A stretch of DNA of 64,000 nt from positions 437,258-501,257 of the forward strand of contig NZ_CP110397.1 in assembly GCF_029910215.1 (NCBI RefSeq), given 5' to 3'. The notes beneath the pieces were generated by a model, which saw only the letters and a program-made list of their open reading frames with translations, ran no database searches and was not told the origin of the DNA. Position numbers and translations under genes: made by a program. Origin of the DNA: Paraburkholderia sp. D15 (GTDB lineage Bacteria; Pseudomonadota; Gammaproteobacteria; Burkholderiales; Burkholderiaceae). Within the stretch, counting starts at the first letter, position 1; every line of letters begins with the position of its first letter. Below are positions 24,340 through 30,768 of the stretch, piece by piece.

Positions 24340-24423
24340 ATGCGGGCATCGGAGAGACTCGTACCGTACCAGCTAATTGCTCCTGGCGACCTGATGGGGG
24401 GCTGGGGTGTCGCACCGAGGTGA
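24340..24423 (+). CDS. 27-residue peptide
   Basis: The frame at 24340 directly follows GGGGAAA, a linker-like purine string, and encodes MRASERLVPYQLIAPGDLMG plus seven residues. Its stop overlaps the next start as GTGA. Supported only by position. Confidence 0.3.
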   Translation: MRASERLVPYQLIAPGDLMGGWGVAPR

Positions 24424-24614
24424 ATGGTAGCGAGGAGGTCTTCGACGTTATCAAAGCACGGCCAAAAAAGCCAACTCGCGCAGGACGACGCGGCGGGCGT
24501 CGAAATCGCGGTCGGTACGAATCTGGTCGCGCACTAAACCACCGAACGCAACCAAAATCCATATCAACGCACGAGGGCTCCGATTCAGCATTTTCTAAAG
24601 ACGTCACTCCTTAG
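24420..24614 (+). CDS. Small very basic protein
   Basis: 64 residues from a GTG that overlaps the previous stop (GTGA). The stretch IKARPKKPTRAGRRGGRRNR is highly basic and could bind nucleic acid. No family recognised. Coding is suggested by the overlap and composition only. Confidence 0.35.
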   Translation: MNGSEEVFDVIKARPKKPTRAGRRGGRRNRGRYESGRALNHRTQPKSISTHEGSDSAFSKDVTP

Positions 24615-25093
24615 ATGGGCGCTCAACTGGTCGCCGCCGGGTCCATAGTGAGGCGAATCGCAATCCTTTGCGTTTGCGGACCGCCTAGGCCGGTGAAGCG
24701 CCCTCTCCCCGCCTGCCGTCCGCGCGGCTGAACGATGACCACTACTGGCGCCGGTGCTGCCTGTCGTGGACGGAGCCTAATTGCCCTCGGCTGCGAGATT
24801 GCGTGTGGTTGGGCTCGAATACCAAACCTCAAAAGCCCCATTTTTTAATACAGCTTTTGCCCTAACGACGGTTCGTGATTCGTGAGAGAGTATGTGCCAC
24901 AGTGAAACGGGTAAGCAACGTGAATTCGCAGGGTTTGGCTTTGCAAGTTGCAAAAGTCTTAGGCTCGTTCGATTGACGGCTTCTATACGGGGGCATGCTC
25001 CGTGCACTGGGAGCGCACCGAAGCTCTATCGAGGGCCGTTGTCGCGCGTACCGTCGGCTCAAAAAGCGCTGACTTTGTGGTGAGATAGGGACG
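24615..25093. other. Mostly non-coding stretch
   Basis: About 480 bases. A few short frames exist (for example 38 codons from an ATG at 24737), none with convincing start signals. TTTTTTAATAC near 24843 makes the middle AT-rich. I see no repeat or RNA gene. Confidence 0.35.
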
Positions 25094-25273
25094 ATGATTA
25101 CGCGTAAGCGACTGTTGAGCGGCATAGCCTCCTTGAGCGGCCTCGGATTCTTTATGGGCTTGATCACCAACGTGTTTGGAACCGCCCCTCTCGATTGGGA
25201 AGAGCTGATCATTTCCGTGGTCGGCATAAGCCTTGCGATGGCAGTCGCCGTCCATAGTTCGCGCATGAAATAG
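25094..25273 (+). CDS. 59-residue two-helix membrane protein
   Basis: MITRKRLLSGIASLSGLGFF, then MGLITNVFGT and WEELIISVVGISLAMAVAVH: two hydrophobic helices joined by an acidic turn. AGGGAC precedes the ATG. No known family. It fits the array's abundance of tiny membrane proteins. Confidence 0.5.
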   Translation: MITRKRLLSGIASLSGLGFFMGLITNVFGTAPLDWEELIISVVGISLAMAVAVHSSRMK

Positions 25274-25724
25274 CAAAGGCGTCGAGCTGGTCTTCTTCTT
25301 GATGATGCATTTCCGTTGACGGCCAAGCAATGATCGCGTCGACCATGCGGATATGTCGCAGGCCGAGTTCGACGCGCTGCCGGGGTACCGGTAACGAGAG
25401 TGTTCGATTGGCGACATGGAAGGCTCTCGATGGCCGCGTTTGTCATCAGCGCGTGAAGCGAATCGACACCATCCCGGCGCGGACCGGCATGCAAACAGAT
25501 ATCGTGACCGAGACGGAATGTGACCACGAAGACTGACCGGATCTTGCGTTGACCAGCACCTTGCGATTGGTAGAAATTCTTCCGATTTGCAATCGCGTTC
25601 GGCCACCGTTCAGATGGTAGAACGTTGCGATTATCGCGGTCAGCCTGCGGATCGTCTCGGGGACATCGATGTCCGCCAGGCTTCGTTCACAAGCGCGTTG
25701 AATTTAAATCGGAGAAGGAAACAG
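25274..25724. other. Stretch with a possible broken small gene
   Basis: About 450 bases. A short frame with MSQAEFDALPGYR stops at once, and a second frame a base away continues as NESVRLATWKALDGRVCHQ to 25536. This looks like a frameshifted copy of a small phage-type protein, but I cannot establish it. The rest shows nothing. Confidence 0.3.
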
Positions 25725-25982
25725 ATGAAAAGATTTGTGTTTTACGTCTGGATGGCGGTCTGGATATCCATTTGTTGCTACGGCTTTCGGATCATGCCGC
25801 ACGCTCTCGCCGAAATGTTCGACGCATCGTGGAAAATGCTGACGTCGGACCCGTCGGTTCCGGTGTTCATGGATATGCGACCTGGTTCTTTTGGGATGGG
25901 CGTGATCGCGCTGATTGGCGGTGGATTCGTGACGATCGGAGTTTACTGCTGGGCTTTTGCGAAGTCGGACGATCACGACTGA
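25725..25982 (+). CDS. Small membrane protein
   Basis: 85 residues from the ATG at 25725 (GGAGAAGGAAAC upstream). An N-terminal hydrophobic segment (RFVFYVWMAVWISICCYGF) and a second one (SFGMGVIALIGGGFVTIGVY) flank a short periplasmic-type loop. No family recognised. Confidence 0.55.
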   Translation: MKRFVFYVWMAVWISICCYGFRIMPHALAEMFDASWKMLTSDPSVPVFMDMRPGSFGMGVIALIGGGFVTIGVYCWAFAKSDDHD

Positions 25983-26285
25983 CAGGGCAAAATGGGGTGC
26001 ATGGCTAGTGCTCGCTCTGTGTAGTGCGCAGAATGTGGCAGGTGTGGCGAAAAACACCTCGACGGTGATTCGCACGATGGTGAGACTTCTGCCTGTGCTG
26101 TGAGTCGCCTATGAAGCTGAAGTGGGATGGTGGCGTCGTACTGGAGACACAGCAGAGTGTCGCGGCGCCGATTCGTGCTGATCTTCTTCAGGCTCGACCT
26201 TCCGGTGGTCGACGACGCGAGCTACGGCGCGGCGTCTTTGGTGAGCATCGCGCTAATCGCTAGAATGCTGTTCGGGCTTGCGCCG
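25983..26285. other. Short gap with uncertain frames
   Basis: About 300 bases. A frame from an ATG at 26110 encodes about 50 residues (MKLKWDGGVVLETQQSVAAP) and another from 26127 runs into the 26286 peptide in the same frame. Neither is convincing; the second could make a hydrophobic N-terminal extension (ASLVSIALIARMLFGLAP) for that peptide. Confidence 0.3.
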
Positions 26286-26414
26286 ATGGCCATCGAGGTC
26301 GAGAAAGCGCTTCTGCGCTTCTGCGGCTCTGTGTGGCGACATGCAACCTCGTCCCAGTCGGGACGATCAATAAAGCGACAGGAAAACCCCGGCCGCGCCG
26401 GCATAGAGGAATAG
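26286..26414 (+). CDS. 42-residue peptide, second copy of MA[IV]E peptide
   Basis: MAIEVEKALLRFCGSVWRHA and then a basic Ser-rich tail. Its first 14 residues match the peptide at 19608 with conservative changes only. A GGAAAAC linker (26381) lies inside its 3' part, so the real product may end earlier or the frame may be a fossil. Confidence 0.4.
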   Translation: MAIEVEKALLRFCGSVWRHATSSQSGRSIKRQENPGRAGIEE

Positions 26415-26816
26415 ATGAAAAAGCTTCTTGTTGCTGCCGTCGGGATTCTCTCTCTCGCAGCACACGCAGGAGAGTCCCTGAGCACACGTACTGAACTACC
26501 TGCAGGCCAGAGTTTCGAATGTGCAGCTCTCGAGAGGCCTGACGTAGTTCAGGCAATGACGGACGACACCGTCGTTCATTGTGAAGCGGTAAAAGACGTT
26601 CTAAGTCGCGTGTCAAACGCGATCTTGATCCCTCGAGGGAGTCGTCTGGCCGGCCGGAAGAAAGGCGACCGCATCGAGTGGGACTCGTTGAGCATGCCGA
26701 ACGGGGCAACGGTCAGGGGCTCAGCTATCTTCGCGTCACTGATCGACAGAACAGGCGCTGCGTATATTGTGACCGCCCAGCGGGACGTTAACGTTCGTCT
26801 CGTTGAATCGAAATAA
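26415..26816 (+). CDS. Periplasmic protein with VirB10/TrbI-like C-terminal motif
   Basis: 133 residues with a signal peptide (MKKLLVAAVGILSLAAHAG). The later segment NAILIPRGSRLAGRKKGDRI and MPNGATVRGSAIF resembles the beta-barrel core of VirB10/TrbI conjugation proteins (LIPAGSRLxGxYK..., PxGxxIxL), but the full domain is much longer in that family. It may be a small stand-alone relative or a type IV secretion remnant. The start has GAGGAA 3-8 bases upstream. Confidence 0.55.
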   Translation: MKKLLVAAVGILSLAAHAGESLSTRTELPAGQSFECAALERPDVVQAMTDDTVVHCEAVKDVLSRVSNAILIPRGSRLAGRKKGDRIEWDSLSMPNGATVRGSAIFASLIDRTGAAYIVTAQRDVNVRLVESK

Positions 26817-26836
26817 TGGGATAGTGGACAACCTTT

Positions 26837-27106
26837 ATGGATACGACAACGGTCCTCTTTGAAGTCGCGCTTGCGCTTGCGGTCGTAGCGGTCCTTGCGC
26901 TCGTGGTGGCCGTTATGCGTCGCGTGCCGAGGGAGCGCATCCAGATCGAGATGAGTCGAACCGCCTATCTCGACGAAGGAGGAAAAGAGAGGGTCTCCTA
27001 TTCATTCGGGCACGACCATCCCAGGACAACGTGGGACCACCTTCGCGTCGCGCTGGCCCGCAGGCGCTTCCACCGGCTGTCCAATGACGACCGTGACGTT
27101 GTCTGA
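26837..27106 (+). CDS. Single-helix membrane protein
   Basis: 89 residues. N-terminal helix VLFEVALALAVVAVLALVVA then a basic cytoplasmic part (MRRVPRERIQIEMSRTAYLD) and HDHPRTTWDHLRVALARRRF. Function unknown. It lies 20 bases after the preceding gene and is probably co-transcribed. Confidence 0.55.
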   Translation: MDTTTVLFEVALALAVVAVLALVVAVMRRVPRERIQIEMSRTAYLDEGGKERVSYSFGHDHPRTTWDHLRVALARRRFHRLSNDDRDVV

Positions 27107-27408
27107 TGGGTCCGATACCACGCAAATAGAAGTCAACACCTGAGATTCCCGCTCGCCCCGTCCGTTGGGGTGGCAAGAGCGCATGTCTAACGTGACAGCG
27201 TACCGCGCGAAGTTGAATGCGCAAGGAAAGTTCAATCGGCGTTGACGCGAAACGCATCGCGTTTGACGCCGCCATATTTGCGGCTAGAATCGGCCCGCTG
27301 TGCGCTTCCCAATTTATGCGGAGCGAATGCATTAGCGGCAGGTTGCGCGAGCGCGTAATCGCGTGAGCGCATTGAATTCCGATCGCAAATCACAGGGAGG
27401 GCTGTGCG
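27107..27408 (+). promoter_or_regulatory. Intergenic promoter region of the Tlde1-like gene
   Basis: About 300 bases without a gene. TTGACG (27263-27268), 16-base spacer and TAGAAT (27285-27290) make a good promoter about 120 bases before the start. The spacer holds CCGC/GCGG as a small palindrome, and AAACGC-ATC-GCGTTT just upstream is another, so the promoter is probably regulated. Confidence 0.6.
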
Positions 27409-27774
27409 ATGCCGTGGATTTATAGCCAACAGACTGGCCGGATCTATCACGATGGGAGCTTCGTCGGGCTAGGTTACGCAGGTCGAGGCGCGGGAAAGAA
27501 CAATCCCGCAGCGCAAACGCAGGAAGGAGTCGGGCCACTGCCGCGCGGCACCTACACGATCGGACCACCGTTCACGCATCAGCATGCTGGCGTCTACACG
27601 ATGCGGCTTACCCCGCAACCAGGGACGGTGACCTTCGGCCGATCCGGGTTCATGTTGCACGGGGACAGTCTCGACCATCCAGGTCAGGCATCGGACGGGT
27701 GCATCGTCCAGAATCTCAGCGTCCGCCGGCGTGTCTGGGAAAGTGGCGATCGTAGGCTTGAGGTGACGCAATGA
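27409..27774 (+). CDS. DUF2778/Tlde1-like L,D-transpeptidase-fold protein
   Basis: 121 residues, almost all one domain: MPWIYSQQTGRIYHDG, then GAGKNNPAAQTQEGVGPLPR, GTYTIGP and FMLHGDSLDHPGQASDGCIV. The HGDS...SDGCI pair is the L,D-transpeptidase-type active site with His and Cys. This is the DUF2778 (Tlde1) family, members of which are type VI secretion effectors that attack or modify peptidoglycan side chains. No signal peptide is seen, as expected for a secreted effector. The next gene overlaps by four bases and looks like its immunity protein. Confidence 0.85.
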   Translation: MPWIYSQQTGRIYHDGSFVGLGYAGRGAGKNNPAAQTQEGVGPLPRGTYTIGPPFTHQHAGVYTMRLTPQPGTVTFGRSGFMLHGDSLDHPGQASDGCIVQNLSVRRRVWESGDRRLEVTQ

Positions 27775-28118
27775 AGGCCGTCGTCCTCTCTGCCGCCCTA
27801 CTCCTGATCGCACCCGCCCTTTCGCTCGCGACGTCGCCCGGGCAATGCGTCAGCTGGCCACGAAATATCGCCGAGGTGAAGCTGAAAAACGCTGGAATTA
27901 CCGATCCCCAAAAGCTCGACGAATCCAAAACGCGAGCCACCCGCATTGCATCACAGGCGATCGGCAAAGACCTGTACCGCGACGTCTATTCCATCACCTT
28001 CTACGAGAAGTCCGGAAGGGAGATCCAGGTGATCACCGCAAGCGAAGCGTCCTCGTCGGAGTGTTCGATGGGCAGCGTGGACGTCTACGTGGTCTCGCAA
28101 AAGCTCGCGGACGAGTGA
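27771..28118 (+). CDS. Probable immunity protein for the Tlde1-like enzyme
   Basis: 115 residues with a clear signal peptide (MKAVVLSAALLLIAPALSLA), so it is periplasmic, where a peptidoglycan-targeting toxin acts. Two Cys residues (GQCVSW and SSECSMGS) could form a disulfide. It starts within the last codons of the 27409 gene (ATGA overlap), the usual arrangement for effector and immunity. Immunity is inferred from position and localisation; the sequence itself is not a recognised family. Confidence 0.65.
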   Translation: MKAVVLSAALLLIAPALSLATSPGQCVSWPRNIAEVKLKNAGITDPQKLDESKTRATRIASQAIGKDLYRDVYSITFYEKSGREIQVITASEASSSECSMGSVDVYVVSQKLADE

Positions 28119-28214
28119 TTGTTTCCGGCTGGGCGCCCTACCCCCGCGCGGCACCAGATTGCGCCCGCTCGCGGGTGCCCCCATTAACCCCTTTGAAGAA
28201 CGGAAAAACTTTTG

Positions 28215-28499
28215 ATGGCACGTTACAAAGAGCTACTCGATCAAAAACGTGATCTGGAACAGCGCATCGAGGCGGCTCGACGCGCCGAAGCGGCAGCAGA
28301 ACTCGAAAGGGTTCGCCAGACGATCGCCGAATTTGGTTTTACGCCCGAGCAGGTGTTCAGGAAGTACCGTAAAGGCGCCGGCGTGCCCGCCGAACCGAAA
28401 TACCGTAATGCGGCAACGGGTGAGACGTGGAGCGGCCGCGGTCGCACGCCGCGTTGGCTCGCCGGCCAGGATCCAGAGTCTTTCCGGATCAAGGAATGA
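28215..28499 (+). CDS. H-NS family nucleoid-associated protein
   Basis: 94 residues from the ATG at 28215. A coiled-coil oligomerisation region (LLDQKRDLEQRIEAARRAEA) is followed by the DNA-binding motif KYRNAATGETWSGRGRTPRW, the conserved H-NS/MvaT-like GRG hook. Such proteins bind AT-rich DNA and silence acquired genes; many plasmids carry one to mask themselves. The stop overlaps the next start (ATGA). Confidence 0.9.
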   Translation: MARYKELLDQKRDLEQRIEAARRAEAAAELERVRQTIAEFGFTPEQVFRKYRKGAGVPAEPKYRNAATGETWSGRGRTPRWLAGQDPESFRIKE

Positions 28500-29077
28500 C
28501 CGACGGCACGCGAGCTGCGGGTCGCAGACGAATCTATCTCGCTGGTTTTGACGTTTTCCGGATCGATGCGGTGGACTATGGTCGCTCGTTGCAGCGACTC
28601 TGCGCGCGGTTTGGATTCGAAGGGGTCTTCCCGCTCGACGCGAGCGCGCCTCCGGGTTTAGAGCAAGCGGACCTCGCCGCCTGGATCTGTCGTGCGAATC
28701 TCGCGGCAATAAGAGCCGCCGACATGGTGATGGCCAATGTGGCGGACTTCCGGGGCGTTGGAGAGCCTGACTGTGGCACGGCGTTTGAGATGGGCTTCGC
28801 TGCAGCGCTCGGAAAAGAAATCTGGGGCTATCGAGATCACGATAGACCCCTGCTGCGGCATGTACCGTCTACGATAACGCCGGCGGGCCGGGTGTGTGAA
28901 AAGGGGTATCTGGTCGAAGATTTCGGGCTGCCGGTGAACCTGATGCTTGCGTGTAGTGCGCGCATCATCGCCGGCGGACCACAGGCGTGTCTGAGCGCGA
29001 TCGCGCAAGCGTGGGGGAGCGATAGCACCCCTTCCCCTTATAGACCGACTGGCGAATCGCAGATTCGCGTCGCGTAG
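28496..29077 (+). CDS. Nucleoside 2-deoxyribosyltransferase-like protein
   Basis: 193 residues from the ATG at 28496. RRRIYLAGFDVFRIDAVDYG opens the fold, AADMVMANVADF gives the Asp-bearing strand and DCGTAFEMGFAAALGKEIWG contains the conserved catalytic-type Glu of the family. These enzymes swap or remove the base of deoxynucleosides; plasmid and phage relatives are also associated with nucleotide signalling or defence. Its function here is open. It is coupled to the H-NS-like gene. Confidence 0.75.
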   Translation: MTDGTRAAGRRRIYLAGFDVFRIDAVDYGRSLQRLCARFGFEGVFPLDASAPPGLEQADLAAWICRANLAAIRAADMVMANVADFRGVGEPDCGTAFEMGFAAALGKEIWGYRDHDRPLLRHVPSTITPAGRVCEKGYLVEDFGLPVNLMLACSARIIAGGPQACLSAIAQAWGSDSTPSPYRPTGESQIRVA

Positions 29078-29112
29078 GGGGCAACGCAAATTCAGTATAT
29101 AAGGTGGCTCAA

Positions 29113-30021
29113 ATGGAAGCTCCCTCACCGTGGCTGACCCAGCCGCGAGAGGCTTATCACGACTGGCAGGTTAATGAAGCAGCGGGGGCTGACCGGCGCG
29201 CCTTCTCGCAGCGCTCTATCGTCCAGCACGTCGCCATGTTTGATCGGCTACTACGCTTTCTGACCCAGCATCACACGACGTTGGCTACCTTCGGCCCGGA
29301 CCATCTCGGCGCGTTTTTTGAGGACGTGGAGAAGCGCTGTGAGCCCGGAACGACCACCCGTCTGCGCTACTTCAAACTGGTCGACCGGCTTTGCCGGCAT
29401 TTGGTAGAAATAGGTTTGCGCGAAGCAAATCCGGCGGCATCGTTCGCGGAACAGGCGTGGCCCGAGGCCGAGCCAATTCCGCTCTTTCTTGACGCGGCCG
29501 CCGACGCCGCGCTGCAGGCATACGTCCAGGACCTGGCCAGTGACGACACGCGCGCAGCGCGGAGCCGGGCGGTGGTTGCGCTCCTGCTTGGCACCGGTAT
29601 CACCGCCGTCGAATGTCGGCTGGCTTGCGCTGGCGACGTCACGCTGATCGGTGAGCGGCCGGAGATTCGCGTGCCAAAACGTGGACCACGGCTCGAGCGT
29701 GTCGTGGCCCTCCCACCATTCAGTCTGCCGGCGTTACTCGCATGGCAGAACCATCGTCCGGTATCAGCCCGCGAACTCCTCTTCGTTGGGCCGCAAACGC
29801 CTGACCGTCCCGTCAACGATGCTTTGTTGGGGACGATCGTCCGCGACGCACTTGACGCGATCGGCTTTGTGGCGCCCGACATGAGCCCGCGCGTCCTGCG
29901 CAACACGTTCGCGCGGCGTGCGCTACTCGCTGGAAAGAGTAATGCGGACGTGACCCGATTGCTGGGCCTGGCGAGCCAGCGCACAGCAATCCGCATGCGC
30001 GCGACGCTGCCACGAACCTGA
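29113..30021 (+). CDS. Tyrosine-recombinase-like protein with replaced catalytic residues
   Basis: 302 residues from the ATG at 29113 (AAGGTGG upstream). Both recombinase domains are present: a core-binding part (IVQHVAMFDRLLRFLTQHHT) and a catalytic-type part (VVALLLGTGITAVECRLACA). At the end, SPRVLRNTFARRALLAGKSN and TRLLGLASQRTAIRMRAT align with HxLRHTFA and LLGHxSxxTTxxYxH, so the first His, the second His and the Tyr are all replaced. It probably binds DNA without cutting. It marks the right edge of the small-gene island. Confidence 0.72.
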   Translation: MEAPSPWLTQPREAYHDWQVNEAAGADRRAFSQRSIVQHVAMFDRLLRFLTQHHTTLATFGPDHLGAFFEDVEKRCEPGTTTRLRYFKLVDRLCRHLVEIGLREANPAASFAEQAWPEAEPIPLFLDAAADAALQAYVQDLASDDTRAARSRAVVALLLGTGITAVECRLACAGDVTLIGERPEIRVPKRGPRLERVVALPPFSLPALLAWQNHRPVSARELLFVGPQTPDRPVNDALLGTIVRDALDAIGFVAPDMSPRVLRNTFARRALLAGKSNADVTRLLGLASQRTAIRMRATLPRT

Positions 30022-30065
30022 TCACTGCGGCGGTGAAGACGCTGCCGCTCTTGACTTTACTTCGT

Positions 30066-30116
30066 ACTCCATAGGCTGGTTTCACCTGCCCGTCCGGGCG
30101 GGACAACCTATGGAGT
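30066..30116 (+). promoter_or_regulatory. Leader hairpin that sequesters the ribosome site
   Basis: ACTCCATAGG (30066-30075) and CCTATGGAGT (30107-30116) are perfect inverted repeats enclosing an inner GCCCG/CGGGC stem. The right arm contains the GGAG ribosome site of the gene starting at 30122. TTGACT at about 30053 may be part of its promoter. Confidence 0.6.
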
Positions 30117-30121
30117 CTGAT

Positions 30122-30589
30122 ATGAGTTATCAAGGTGATTTCCACGACATCGTCTACCCCGATGAACACGGAAAGCCGTGTGTGCTGCAATACCGGATCG
30201 CGTTTTCAAACACGCCCGAATTGCTCGCTGTGCTGCATCTGCGGCAGCTCGATCCCGCCTTCGCGAGTCCGGTTGCATCGCCCACGATCCGCGATCAGGT
30301 TCTGAATCGCGTCATCGGCGACCAGTTCGCTGGCATCCCCGTCAACGCGATCCGCGTCGCGATCGAGGACGTGACCGGAGTGTACGAGTTCGAGCTGGAG
30401 TTCGACCTGCACGACTATCTGCTACAAGGGCGTCCCTATGACGCCACGCCGGTACTCGCCGGCGGCGGTCGTGTTCGGGAGGAGATCTCGATCAGTTCCG
30501 ACCGGATAATCGCAGGCAGCGTTCGGGTCCACACGACGCACGCATCTCCCACGGCGCCTTCACCGGAGGTCGCCGGCGCAATCGCCTGA
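30122..30589 (+). CDS. Hypothetical plasmid-type protein
   Basis: 155 residues from the ATG at 30122, chosen for GGAG at 6 bases; an in-frame ATG at 30110 would overlap the ribosome site. MSYQGDFHDIVYPDEHGKPC and VLQYRIAFSNTPELLAVLHL start an alpha/beta domain; a later part EFELEFDLHDYLLQG is acidic. Function unknown. It is followed by a strong terminator and so is a single-gene unit with a structured leader. Confidence 0.6.
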   Translation: MSYQGDFHDIVYPDEHGKPCVLQYRIAFSNTPELLAVLHLRQLDPAFASPVASPTIRDQVLNRVIGDQFAGIPVNAIRVAIEDVTGVYEFELEFDLHDYLLQGRPYDATPVLAGGGRVREEISISSDRIIAGSVRVHTTHASPTAPSPEVAGAIA

Positions 30590-30625
30590 CGTTGCGCGTG
30601 CAGCACGCCTCTAGGTAAATCGATG

Positions 30626-30655
30626 ACGGCGCGACTGGAGACCGCGCCGTTTTAT
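30626..30655 (+). terminator. Rho-independent terminator
   Basis: ACGGCGCG (30626-30633) and CGCGCCGT (30643-30650) form the stem, followed by TTTTATT, 36 bases after the preceding stop. Confidence 0.8.
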
Positions 30656-30768
30656 TGAAGCTTTACCCGGTAAGCCGAGCAAAGCATTGAGTGACACTGT
30701 CGTTCTCGGCGGCTTGACACCATGCGCTTTCCGGTAGGGTGAAGTCGTCCCGATACACACCGCACATC

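Larger units (their letters stand above)
17613..28208 (+). repeat. Recurrent GGAAAAC linker between small genes
   Basis: The same seven-base string lies between consecutive genes, mostly right after a stop and 1-24 bases before the next start: 17613, 18101, 18378, 18586, 18826, 19056, 19701, 19967, 20193, 20501, 20815 and 26381. One-base variants occur near 18620, 22219, 22627, 23199, 24335 and 28202. At several it overlaps the stop codon (TAGGAAAAC). It is not a normal Shine-Dalgarno string. Confidence 0.7.
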
